From Clostridia bacterium (lineage in GTDB: Bacteria; Bacillota_E; SLMV01; PUMD01): a stretch of DNA of 10,362 nucleotides. The stretch lies in contig SKXF01000163.1 in NCBI GenBank assembly GCA_007128555.1, positions 1 to 10,362 on the forward strand, given 5' to 3'. Below are positions 1 through 6,288 of this stretch, one piece after another. The position numbers and the translations under genes are program-made. The stretch's first letter is position 1; each line of letters begins with the position of its first letter. The notes under the pieces were generated by a model. That model had not been told where the DNA came from. It ran no database searches and saw nothing but the letters and a program-made list of their open reading frames with translations.

Positions 1-748
1 CCAACTCGAGGCCCTGATATCTCTGTAGACGTGGTCCAACAATAACGGAATCCCCGCGAAAATACTGGGCGAGTTCCTGGAAACGCCCCCTAGATAATAG
101 GGCGCAAACGGTCTCCACCTGGGGGATGAGCTCAGCGACAGCGATGACCGGTGTTGGGAGGGGGATGTGCTCCTTCAGGTTGAAGAAATCTAGTAAGGGA
201 GTTCCAACTCTGAAGTCTGGATACTTGCCGCAGGGAACAAAAAACTGCATATACCTGAACTTGAAACTCTCTTTGTTCCGAATGATTGCTCCTGTTAGCC
301 CCAGCGGCCAAAACTGATCTCGCTCCTTTGGTTCCCTTGGCTGCACAGCGTTAACTAATGCCCAGTTCAGTAGCAGGAGCAGTTCCTCTGGCCCCTTATC
401 AGCCGCCCTGATGGCATCCCTCCCGAAGTGCACAAACCGCTCCCATGTCTCCTGGGAGCTTCCAAAAGTGTATTTAAGGGTACCCCGCAACGTAAACCAG
501 GTTACCGTGCCAAGCTCCTGCAGTGTAATACTATCGTGGTCAATCCGAAGGTCTGCCCAATCTTTCCAGTCTTCTTCAATGAGTTTCCGACACTGATCAT
601 AACCAAGGCACAATTCACCCGGACTCGTGCCCAATATCATTGTGTCCTCACCACTAAATATTTCCATGTAGTTATGAATCTCACTTGTATCACGCTGGAT
701 ATAGCCTTCCTCGAATATCCTAAACAGCTCTTTGATCCCTGTATGCAT
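1..748 (-). CDS. SnoaL/NTF2-like protein, 3' end beyond the window
   Basis: Reading the minus strand from the ATG at 748-746 gives 249 open codons that run off the left edge, so the gene is partial. A purine-rich GGGAGGGAG site lies just upstream of the ATG. Residues about 1-185 look like a SnoaL-type (NTF2-fold, cone-shaped alpha+beta barrel) domain. They begin with a helix (IKELFRIFEEGY), continue with strands around GTVTWFTLRGTL, and end in a strand like FKFRYMQFFVP followed by PDFRV, a common ending of SnoaL_3 domains. After a linker, residues about 212-249 (ALLSRGRFQELAQYF, then DSVIVGP) look like the start of a second domain of the same fold. NTF2-fold proteins can be small-molecule isomerases, cyclases, or non-catalytic binding modules. 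No catalytic residues were assigned here, so the role is unknown. The fold call is from sequence pattern only. Confidence 0.72.
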   Translation of the reverse strand, partial: MHTGIKELFRIFEEGYIQRDTSEIHNYMEIFSGEDTMILGTSPGELCLGYDQCRKLIEEDWKDWADLRIDHDSITLQELGTVTWFTLRGTLKYTFGSSQETWERFVHFGRDAIRAADKGPEELLLLLNWALVNAVQPREPKERDQFWPLGLTGAIIRNKESFKFRYMQFFVPCGKYPDFRVGTPLLDFFNLKEHIPLPTPVIAVAELIPQVETVCALLSRGRFQELAQYFRGDSVIVGPRLQRYQGLEL

Positions 749-843
749 GTGCTCTCCCTCCCACTCTTTGCAGGGGGCTTCCTCAAGACATCCCTGCAAA
801 TCATGGGTCAGCCTTACGCGCTTACTGCATTTTCTGAAGCAAC

Positions 844-1050
844 TTATTTGGCTGCCTGACCCTTCTCATCACCCTCGATAAGGTTGTCAACCCACTTGAT
901 AACCCTGTTGACGTTGATAAAGAAAGGGAAGATACCGCTCTGTCGTTTGTATCGGTTGAACCTCTTCCCTGGCTTCAGACATCCCTTTCCTAAACTAATC
1001 CTTCGCCCAACGAAGCCGCCTGCCGCCGTCAGAATAACTCGTCCCCTCAA
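844..1050 (-). CDS. Possible small hypothetical ORF or gene remnant (68 aa)
   Basis: This minus-strand frame starts at a TTG (1050) with no convincing ribosome binding site and ends at TAA (844-846). An in-frame stop lies only four codons upstream of the TTG. The last 40 codons (from about FNRYKRQSG to the C-terminal EGDEKGQAAK) use mostly G/C-ending codons, as neighbouring genes do, and the protein is basic then acidic. No family is recognised. It lies between two other minus-strand genes and may be the tail of a decayed gene. The flanks (749-843 and 1051-1125) show nothing clear apart from the small hairpin at 1115-1132. Confidence 0.25.
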   Translation of the reverse strand: MRGRVILTAAGGFVGRRISLGKGCLKPGKRFNRYKRQSGIFPFFINVNRVIKWVDNLIEGDEKGQAAK

Positions 1051-1114
1051 TATCCAGAGTCACCGGGGCTGGGGCCCCCTGCAGGTGGTAGATTTTTCCA
1101 AGGGCATCAGCTTA

Positions 1115-1132
1115 GGTGTGCTTTTTCACACC
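1115..1132 (-). repeat. Small hairpin over the stop codon of the 84-aa gene
   Basis: GGTGTG at 1115-1120 and CACACC at 1127-1132 form a perfect 6-bp stem with a 6-base loop (A-rich on the minus strand). It overlaps the TGA (1128-1126) of the upstream minus-strand gene. There is no T-run after it in the direction of transcription, so it would be a poor intrinsic terminator; it may only be chance. Confidence 0.3.
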
Positions 1133-1380
1133 AGCGCCTGCAGGTCCTCGTCCTTGACCTTTTTCAACAGGAGTTTCCAGTGTTCAGGCAGGTACCGTCG
1201 GCCCTGCTGATCGCTCTCGAACAAGTGCCTGCGTACCTCCTTTGCATCCTTGCAGACCCGATCGAAGATGATCTCTCTACCGCGTCTCTCCCGGATTTGG
1301 TACGGGCCACCAGGTTTCTCCCGAAGGATCTCCATACCTACGCCTCTGTCCGTCTTATTAGCAAGTATTTTCCATTTCAT
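1126..1380 (-). CDS. Small hypothetical protein (84 aa)
   Basis: The frame is open to 1404, but the ATG at 1380-1378 is the better start: GAGGAGGAG (minus strand of 1386-1394) lies 5 bases upstream, a strong Shine-Dalgarno site. The 84-residue product starts MKWKILANK and is highly charged. It has a GRE-type beta turn near residue 33 (RERRGREIIFD), then a probable helix (CKDAKEVRRHLFES), then an amphipathic basic tail (EHWKLLLKKVKDED). No signal peptide or membrane segment is seen. No family is recognised. The good ribosome binding site and the charge pattern argue that it is a real gene. Confidence 0.55.
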   Translation of the reverse strand: MKWKILANKTDRGVGMEILREKPGGPYQIRERRGREIIFDRVCKDAKEVRRHLFESDQQGRRYLPEHWKLLLKKVKDEDLQALV

Positions 1381-1407
1381 CCGGGCTCCTCCTCGCATAA
1401 TCAAATT

Positions 1408-1413
1408 ATTCTA
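1408..1413 (-). promoter_or_regulatory. Weak -10-like site upstream of the 84-aa gene
   Basis: On the minus strand this reads TAGAAT, five of six matches to TATAAT, in a local AT-rich patch 28 bases before the ATG at 1380. No acceptable -35 element is seen 16-18 bases upstream, so the assignment is tentative. Confidence 0.25.
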
Positions 1414-1449
1414 ATACAGGACCCCTGGTGATCGCATGATGCCGCCTCA

Positions 1450-1860
1450 TCACCGCGGCGGACCTTCCCCGGCATCGATCTTCTGGATCGTCCGGGAGGC
1501 GACACGCATCTTCCCGATATCTGTTGAGACGATGCGGACTGTGACAGGGGCAGTTGGAACGCTCATACTACTATCTTTTTCGCTGAATCGACGCGCATTC
1601 CTCCCCTGGTGTGCCGGTTCGACGGACACCATCGTCAAAATCTCCCGTATTCGCTCAGCAGAAGGCATTCCATTGGGCCACGGCGATCGGAGCTCGAGGC
1701 GATACCACCCCGGTTCAGGGCGAAAACGGGTTCCCTCTTTAATAGGACGGGTGTATGACGACAATACTGCGACGTCACAATGTCGTTCGTGGGGCTGCCT
1801 TCCCGTGAACAGGAGACAGGGGTTGCAGCAGGGATCTGTTGCAGGGAGACGATTGACCAC
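1450..1860 (-). CDS. Unrecognised ORF, possibly coding (136 aa)
   Basis: A minus-strand frame starts at GTG (1860) and ends at TGA (1450-1452). No Shine-Dalgarno site precedes the GTG. The start also overlaps the -35 element of the divergent promoter. Codon choice in the second half (frequent GTC, ATC, GCC, CAG, AAG) resembles real genes in the window. The N-terminal part carries a cysteine cluster (DPCCNPC) and a later His-Cys pair (ERHCDV). The middle has GWYRLELRSPWPNG, a plausible strand-turn. No family is recognised. The overlapping plus-strand frame (1436-1867) has a poor, Arg/Ser/Pro-rich composition and was not preferred. If neither frame is coding, 1381-1852 holds no gene. Confidence 0.33.
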   Translation of the reverse strand: MVNRLPATDPCCNPCLLFTGRQPHERHCDVAVLSSYTRPIKEGTRFRPEPGWYRLELRSPWPNGMPSAERIREILTMVSVEPAHQGRNARRFSEKDSSMSVPTAPVTVRIVSTDIGKMRVASRTIQKIDAGEGPPR

Positions 1861-1882
1861 AGCTTGATTTCAGTGCTAGAAT
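1853..1882 (+). promoter_or_regulatory. Extended -10 sigma-70-type promoter of the ftsEX operon
   Basis: TTGACC (1853-1858) matches the -35 consensus at five of six positions. An 18-base spacer separates it from TAGAAT (1877-1882), also five of six, and TGC directly before it forms an extended -10 (TGn). Transcription would start near 1889, about 50 bases before the TTG start codon at 1941. It is the best promoter-like site seen in the window and heads the coiled-coil/ftsE/ftsX series. It presumes a standard housekeeping sigma factor in this organism. Confidence 0.55.
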
Positions 1883-1926
1883 TTGCATAGAACTACTAGA
1901 GATTTCCCCGTTGCGCCATGGTCAGT

Positions 1927-1934
1927 AAGGGGGT
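1927..1934 (+). promoter_or_regulatory. Ribosome binding site deciding the TTG start at 1941
   Basis: AAGGGGGT ends 6 bases before TTG 1941. The ATG at 1918 is in another frame, and the next in-frame start (GTG 1969) would cut the membrane anchor, so TTG 1941 is preferred. Confidence 0.55.
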
Positions 1935-1940
1935 CCTTTT

Positions 1941-3032
1941 TTGCGCCATTTCGAGCTTCCAACTCGGTATGTGTTGGCTTTTTTTCTCATTCTCCTCCTC
2001 ATCCTCAGCTTCTATGTGTCTCGATCTTCGGTCACGGCTTCAGGCCTGGAGGGGCTTGAGGCCTCGGAGCGCGAGGCGCTGTCTGAACTGTTTCACCTCA
2101 TGCTCATCGTCGAGGGCTCCAGGGAACGCATGGAGGAACTGGACGAGCAGATCGCTGATCTCGAGGAGGACATCGCCAGGCTGCAGACTGCGATTCTCGA
2201 AGGCGAAGACAGGTATCTCGAGGCGCGTGCCCGAACCGTTATCTCCCTGCGCTGGATCAACCGACTGGGTCCCGCCTCTTACCTCGAGATTCTTTTTGGG
2301 GCCACCTCCCTGAGGGACTATCTCAGGAAGACCGAGATCATGGCCGGTGCCGCCCGGGGGGCTGTGACCGCCCTCGCCGACATCCAGAAGGAGAAGGAGT
2401 CCCTGGATGCGCTGGAGGTGCAGATCGAAACCCTCGCTGCGGACGTGGAGGTTCTCGCTTCAGAGAGGGAGCCCCTCGCGATGGCCGAGGAGGACCTGGA
2501 GCAGCACAAGATGCAGATGGCGGAGGTCTTCGGTGCTCAGTGGGATTCGCTTCACGCTGAACTGTCCTCGTTGAAGACGCTCTGGGAAGGTGATATCTTG
2601 CCCTACCTGGAGACACTTCCCCGCGCCCTTTCCCGGTTGGCGGATGACGGTGTGCCGCCTGAGGACATCATCATCATCCCCTCCCTTTTCAGTTTCAAGG
2701 CGATCATACCTGCGTCGAGTCTCAATGACATGATGGACGGTGAATCCGGGCTGAGGGGTGCAGCCTTTCGCTTCGTCGCGGGCGAGGCTTACCTGGTCAT
2801 TGACGAACTTCAGATGGTCATCAGGGGCTCGCTATCGATCGATCAGAGTGGGCTGGTCGTCTATCATGTGTCCTCGCTCGAAATCGCGGGCCTGCCGATC
2901 CGTGACAGATTTGCCCTTGGCCTACTCGAGGAACTATCTCTCAATCTCGGTCCTTCGCTGCAGGGAATGAGCCCAAGGAGCCTGAATGTTGGAGAAGGTG
3001 TGCTGGAACTGGTGGTGACGCTCTTTTCGTGA
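1941..3032 (+). CDS. Membrane-anchored coiled-coil protein, putative FtsX partner (PcsB/CwlO/EnvC-like, no hydrolase domain)
   Basis: This 363-residue protein starts at TTG behind AAGGGGG. Residues 9-27 form one hydrophobic segment (uncleaved anchor or signal), so the rest should lie outside the membrane. Residues about 40-103 and 142-195 are heptad-rich, acidic coiled-coil helices. Between them, residues 113-134 (SYLEILFGATSLRDYLRK) match the short-helix region that in PcsB, CwlO and EnvC lies between the two long coils and binds FtsX. Those proteins are known partners that FtsEX uses to switch on cell-wall cleavage. Here there is no CHAP, NlpC/P60 or LytM domain. Instead, residues about 245-363 form a mixed alpha/beta domain (FRFVAGEAYLVIDELQMVI, SGLVVYHV, GLPIRDRFALGLLEEL) that vaguely recalls DUF2993/YpmS-type lipid-binding folds. 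The gene stops 19 bases before ftsE, so cotranscription is likely. The FtsX-partner role is inferred from the coil pattern and operon; the C-terminal function is unknown. Confidence 0.82.
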   Translation: MRHFELPTRYVLAFFLILLLILSFYVSRSSVTASGLEGLEASEREALSELFHLMLIVEGSRERMEELDEQIADLEEDIARLQTAILEGEDRYLEARARTVISLRWINRLGPASYLEILFGATSLRDYLRKTEIMAGAARGAVTALADIQKEKESLDALEVQIETLAADVEVLASEREPLAMAEEDLEQHKMQMAEVFGAQWDSLHAELSSLKTLWEGDILPYLETLPRALSRLADDGVPPEDIIIIPSLFSFKAIIPASSLNDMMDGESGLRGAAFRFVAGEAYLVIDELQMVIRGSLSIDQSGLVVYHVSSLEIAGLPIRDRFALGLLEELSLNLGPSLQGMSPRSLNVGEGVLELVVTLFS

Positions 3033-3051
3033 GGGGCAGGAGGGGACCGGA

Positions 3052-3741
3052 ATGATCGAGGCATCAGGCCTGGGAAAGGTCTACTCGAACGGCACAGTGG
3101 CACTGAGAGATTTCGACCTGCGGGTCGACCGCAACGAGATGCTCTTCATTCGGGGGCAAAGCGGTGCGGGCAAGACCACACTGTTCAAGCTGATGATGGG
3201 CATGGAGCTTCCCTCGTCTGGAACCCTTCGTGTTGATGACTGCGTCATGGGGGCGTGTGGAACCCGGTCCCTGCGCAACCTTCGGAGGAAGATGGGTGTG
3301 ATCTTCCAGGACTTTCGTCTCATAAAGGGCCGGACCGCCCGGGAGAACGTGGAGCTTGGCATGCGCGTGCTCGGTGTGTCCGGAATCGAGGTCCGCCGGC
3401 GTGCTGAGGAGTACCTGGACTGGTTGGGCCTGGGTGATCGCGTTGGGTCCCAGGTGGATTCCCTGTCGTGGGGAGAACAGCAGCGCCTGGTCGTGGCCAG
3501 GGCACTGTCCCGGCGACCCCAGATCATTTTTGCCGATGAGCCCACCGGGAATCTCGACGAAGAGCTGTCAACCCGGGTCATGGACCTCCTGCTTGCTGCG
3601 CAGGAGAGGGGTGCGACGGTGCTCGTGGCGACCCACTCCCCGGAGATCCTTCGGCAGACCCGCCATCGGGTAATCACACTCAGCAACGGCCGTCTTGTCG
3701 GGGACGTTCCCGCAGATTCAGGAAGGGGGCGTCACCGGTGA
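3052..3741 (+). CDS. ftsE: Cell division ATP-binding protein FtsE
   Basis: This is a 229-residue ABC ATPase of the FtsE family at the usual length. It starts at ATG 3052 behind AGGAGGGG. All nucleotide-binding motifs are visible: Walker A GQSGAGKTT (35-43), Q-loop Gln86 in FQDFRL, Walker B IIFADEP (158-164, Glu163 catalytic), D-loop NLDE (167-170) and H-loop His195. FADEPTGNLD and the FQDFRL Q-loop are typical of FtsE. The signature motif is LSWGEQQ (138-144), with Trp140 where FtsE normally has Gly (LSGGEQQR). FtsE is cytoplasmic and dimerises on FtsX; ATP binding and hydrolysis transmit a conformational signal that activates peptidoglycan hydrolysis at division or elongation sites. It overlaps ftsX by four bases, so the two are translationally coupled. 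Confidence 0.96.
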   Translation: MIEASGLGKVYSNGTVALRDFDLRVDRNEMLFIRGQSGAGKTTLFKLMMGMELPSSGTLRVDDCVMGACGTRSLRNLRRKMGVIFQDFRLIKGRTARENVELGMRVLGVSGIEVRRRAEEYLDWLGLGDRVGSQVDSLSWGEQQRLVVARALSRRPQIIFADEPTGNLDEELSTRVMDLLLAAQERGATVLVATHSPEILRQTRHRVITLSNGRLVGDVPADSGRGRHR

Positions 3742-4610
3742 GGATGCCGGACGTTGGCTTCTTCGTCAGGGAGGCTTTCAAGGGTCTCAGGCTCCATCTC
3801 ACAGCAAACATCATCTCCGTATTATGTATTGCCCTTGCCTTTCTCAGCCTCAGCTTCCTGGTGGGCGCGTGGTCGAACATGGAACACATCCTGGAGGTGG
3901 CCCGCGCTGAGGCGGAGATTGTGCTGTATCTCACCGAGGAGAGCTCCATCGAGGAGGCGGAGGCTGTCTCGGACGTTCTTATGTCCCAGGAAGGTGTCCT
4001 GAGCACTCGTATTGTTACCGCTGAGGAATCGCTGGAAAGAATTCAATCCCTCATCGGCCCCGGCCTGGACATCATGGAGGTCCTGGAGGGCTATAACCCC
4101 TTCACACCCTCGGTCGAGGTGGGCGTGGAGCCGGAGGTTGTCGTTGAGGTCGCTGCCGCCGCTCGGGCTCTGCCGGGGGTGGACGCCGTCCGCGACAACG
4201 AGGAGATCCTGGGTCCCCTCGCGAACCTGACCCAGACCGTGCGCTGGATGGGCATGGTCACCACCCTGGCTGTGGCTCTGATCAGTCTCGCCCTGGTCTC
4301 TCACATCGTCCGGCTTGGCATCGCAGCAAGGCGGGAGGAGATGCGCACCCTTCGGCTCATGGGGGCATCGGAGTGGTTTGTTTCGCTGCCCTTCGTACTC
4401 GAGGGGGCCATCCTGGGAGGGTTGGGAGCGGTGACTTCACTTGTGACGATAACCGCTGCTGGGCCCGGAATCTACCGGCTCGTGCATACATCCCTTCCCT
4501 TTATGCCACTGGTGGCGTGGGAGAGTCTCTTTATGCTTCTGGTCTCGATCGTCCTGACTCTCGGTTTCGTGGCAGGAATCCTGGGCGGTTTGATCTCGCT
4601 TCGTACCTAG
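3738..4610 (+). CDS. ftsX: Cell division protein FtsX (FtsE membrane partner)
   Basis: The 290-residue product has the FtsX layout: a short cytoplasmic N-terminus (VREAFKGLRLHLTANI), TM1 at about 24-45, a large extracytoplasmic domain at about 46-170, then TM2 (172-195), TM3 (217-240) and TM4 (262-285). NPFTPSVEV (120-128) is the family's NP-[LF]-P-S-[FV]-[EV] strand in the extracytoplasmic domain. RREEMRTLRLMGAS (198-211) is the cytoplasmic loop that contacts FtsE. The start is GTG 3738, overlapping the ftsE stop as GTGA, with GGAAGGGGG upstream; ATG 3744 is the alternative. FtsX carries the FtsE signal across the membrane to a coiled-coil activator or hydrolase. Here the obvious candidate is the gene at 1941-3032, placed upstream of ftsE rather than downstream of ftsX as is common for pcsB/cwlO-type genes. 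Confidence 0.95.
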   Translation: MRMPDVGFFVREAFKGLRLHLTANIISVLCIALAFLSLSFLVGAWSNMEHILEVARAEAEIVLYLTEESSIEEAEAVSDVLMSQEGVLSTRIVTAEESLERIQSLIGPGLDIMEVLEGYNPFTPSVEVGVEPEVVVEVAAAARALPGVDAVRDNEEILGPLANLTQTVRWMGMVTTLAVALISLALVSHIVRLGIAARREEMRTLRLMGASEWFVSLPFVLEGAILGGLGAVTSLVTITAAGPGIYRLVHTSLPFMPLVAWESLFMLLVSIVLTLGFVAGILGGLISLRT

Positions 4611-4688
4611 TCCAGGCCGCCGGTACATCCCGACAGGTTCAGGTTTGCTCAGACAGATGACGACGTCAACATAGAAGCAGCCAAGCAG

Positions 4689-5186
4689 GTGGAACAGGAG
4701 GTGCGGAGGGGAGTGGATCCTGCTCGTACGTGCTGGTTCTGTGAGAAGAACCCACTGGACGATGAAGTGTGTTTGCCGGTGGATATGTACTACATCACGA
4801 ACGTGGAATACAGCCCAAACCTTGACGTGAGCAAAAAGACGACGTATCGAACCGCGAAAGTGATGGTGCCGCGCTGCATGCACTGCCGGTCTGTGCACGA
4901 GCACGAAAGCAGTCTGGGGTGCGGCGGTAGCGCGATAGGTGGCGTTATCGGTATCATCGGGGCCATTGCTTATCAAGTAGCCTTCATGACGGGCGAGCCC
5001 GGATCTATCGACCTGACCCCGGCTGTAATGGGTGGAGCCATCGGCGCGGGCATTGGCACGGGTGTTTCCTATCTTATCGGTCTCATTCAGCGCCCATCTG
5101 GCGTAAAACCAGAAGGCGTCAAGCATGATCATCCTGATGTCAAGAGCATGATCAGCCGGGGTTGGCTTCCTGGTGAAAGTCCATAA
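4689..5186 (+). CDS. Zinc-ribbon protein with two membrane segments
   Basis: The product is 165 residues from GTG 4689. GTG 4713, better placed after AGGAGG (4696-4701), would give 157. Two CxxC pairs, Cys15/Cys18 (CWFC) and Cys63/Cys66 (CMHC), form a likely zinc ribbon with the intervening beta strands. Two glycine-zipper membrane segments follow (about 79-101, GGSAIGGVIGIIGAI, and 112-133, AVMGGAIGAGIGTGVSYLI). A conserved-looking C-terminal helix with a GW motif ends the protein (HPDVKSMISRGWLPGESP). This architecture occurs in uncharacterised bacterial membrane proteins; no function is known to me. The frame is open from directly after the ftsX stop, with no other start before 4689. It sits 78 bases after ftsX on the same strand with no visible terminator, so cotranscription is possible. 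Confidence 0.75.
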   Translation: MEQEVRRGVDPARTCWFCEKNPLDDEVCLPVDMYYITNVEYSPNLDVSKKTTYRTAKVMVPRCMHCRSVHEHESSLGCGGSAIGGVIGIIGAIAYQVAFMTGEPGSIDLTPAVMGGAIGAGIGTGVSYLIGLIQRPSGVKPEGVKHDHPDVKSMISRGWLPGESP

Positions 5187-5342
5187 TAAAGTAGCACTAT
5201 TAGAACCTGGCGCCGCAGGCGGCCGTCTATTGGGCTTGTGTCTTGGTGCGAGTAAGCGACATGGGCGCTGTGTGCATCAGCTTTCTCACGTCTCTGTATA
5301 TTTGGGTTAACAGGTGTGCTCAGAAGGGGGAGCTCTCCGTCG

Positions 5343-5846
5343 GTGGACCTGAACTCGTTGGGGTTGTCCATTCATCAAATGCAGAGGGGACACGAACAGG
5401 CTGTGGCTGACCTGATCGAGCGCACCTTCATGGCTGCTGTGGCTCCCGGGTATTCACCGGAGGGCGTCGAGGCGTTCTTGAGGTATGCGGCCCCAGGTGC
5501 GCTGCTACACCGGGCAGAAGGGCCCAAACACAGGACGCTTGTGGCCATTGATGGCGACAGGGCGGTCGGTGTCGTTGAGCTCAGAGAGGGCCGACATATT
5601 TCGTTGATGTTCGTGGATCCGCTGTACCAGGGGCGGGGATTGGGGCGGCAGCTGCTGCACCGTGTCCTTAGCGCCCGGCAGGAGACGCAGGTGGCTGAGA
5701 TCACCGTTAACGCGTCTCCGAACGCAGTGTCGACCTATCGCCGGATGGGATTTCGTCCGGCAGAGCCCCAAAGAGAAAGAGACGGCATCTTGTATGTTCC
5801 GATGGTTGCGCAGCTGTTGGATGTGTTCGGACGTGGCCCATCCTAA
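5343..5846 (+). CDS. GNAT family N-acetyltransferase
   Basis: The frame opens at GTG 5316, but GTG 5343 has AGAAGGGGGAG (5322-5332) ten bases upstream and is preferred, giving 167 residues. From that start the GNAT fold is clear. Strand beta4 and the acetyl-CoA pyrophosphate loop are at residues 87-105 (SLMFVDPLYQGRGLGRQLL, with QGRGLG as Q/R-x-x-G-x-G). Motif B is at 123-137 (NASPNAVSTYRRMGF), where Tyr132 is the usual general-acid position. The enzyme should transfer an acetyl group from acetyl-CoA to an amine; the N-terminal substrate-binding helices (MQRGHEQAVADLIERTF) do not identify the acceptor. It is cytoplasmic, with no signal peptide. A 156-base gap from the previous gene suggests its own promoter. 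Confidence 0.9.
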   Translation: MDLNSLGLSIHQMQRGHEQAVADLIERTFMAAVAPGYSPEGVEAFLRYAAPGALLHRAEGPKHRTLVAIDGDRAVGVVELREGRHISLMFVDPLYQGRGLGRQLLHRVLSARQETQVAEITVNASPNAVSTYRRMGFRPAEPQRERDGILYVPMVAQLLDVFGRGPS

Positions 5847-6288
5847 CGCTGCAATCCCGCCCAGGCATTGCAGATGTACCATTTCCTCGTTTTTTCGCCC
5901 TGTCAGGTATTTGTGCATCCTCTGCCCGACACGGTGAGGGGCACGGTCTGACGGCCAAGGCGGATTCTCCCCCCGACGGAGGATCCTGCTCAATCATCAG
6001 AGAAGGCATCATAGGATAATGACTTCATCATCTGAGGGGAGGGCGTATGGTCAGTTTCTCGTATCTTGAGGGCCTGCACCCTGGATGGAGTCTGTCTTTC
6101 CTTGTGGGCAAGACGAGACATGTTCGTCGATAGGAACGGGATTCGTGTTGGATCGGGCCATCGATTGGGCACTGCAGGAGAGCGTGGTCTTGTGCTCATT
6201 GTCGGCCATCTTCTCGAGTGTGATTTCAATCACCAATGATAGTCATCGCAATATCGTGTGGTTCAACGGTAGAAAGGAGTTGGGGTCG
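5847..6288 (+). other. Intergenic region of 442 bases with no convincing gene
   Basis: The plus-strand frame of the next gene stays open back to 6085, but that stretch reads as non-natural protein and lacks a ribosome binding site. Short minus-strand frames (for example 6051-6236) lack support. A 6-bp inverted repeat CTGCAA/TTGCAG (5849-5854 and 5868-5873) follows the GNAT stop but has no adjacent T-run. A tighter inverted repeat lies at 6220-6233. The region may hold decayed coding sequence or an unrecognised RNA. Confidence 0.5.
6220..6233. repeat. Inverted repeat, possible operator upstream of the lipoprotein gene
   Basis: GTGATT and AATCAC are separated by two bases, making a near-perfect 14-base dyad 55 bases before the GTG start at 6289. 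Dyads of this size and spacing are typical of dimeric repressor sites. No specific regulator can be named and chance is possible. Confidence 0.3.

Noticed and set aside
428..859. Plus-strand 143-residue frame
   Set aside because: It is antisense to the SnoaL-like gene, which has a better family match, ribosome binding site and composition.
1436..1867. Plus-strand 143-residue frame opposite 1450-1860
   Set aside because: No ribosome binding site, and an unnatural Arg/Ser/Pro-rich composition; the minus-strand frame is slightly more gene-like.
3081..3686. Minus-strand 201-residue frame
   Set aside because: Shadow of ftsE; rich in Ser, Arg and Pro with no motifs.
5212..5223. GC-rich inverted repeat after the zinc-ribbon gene (GCCG/CGGC)
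   Set aside because: Only a 4-bp stem and no T-run; too weak to call a terminator.
5297..5302. TATATT as a -10 element for the GNAT gene
   Set aside because: No -35 match at 16-18 bases upstream; AT-rich hexamers occur by chance.
6051..6236. Minus-strand 61-residue frame
   Set aside because: Codon use is passable, but there is no family, no clear ribosome binding site, and the start sits on the 6220-6233 dyad.
6085..6288. N-terminal extension of the lipoprotein frame from ATG 6085
   Set aside because: It would bury the signal peptide at residue 69 and has no ribosome binding site; GTG 6289 has one and starts the signal peptide.
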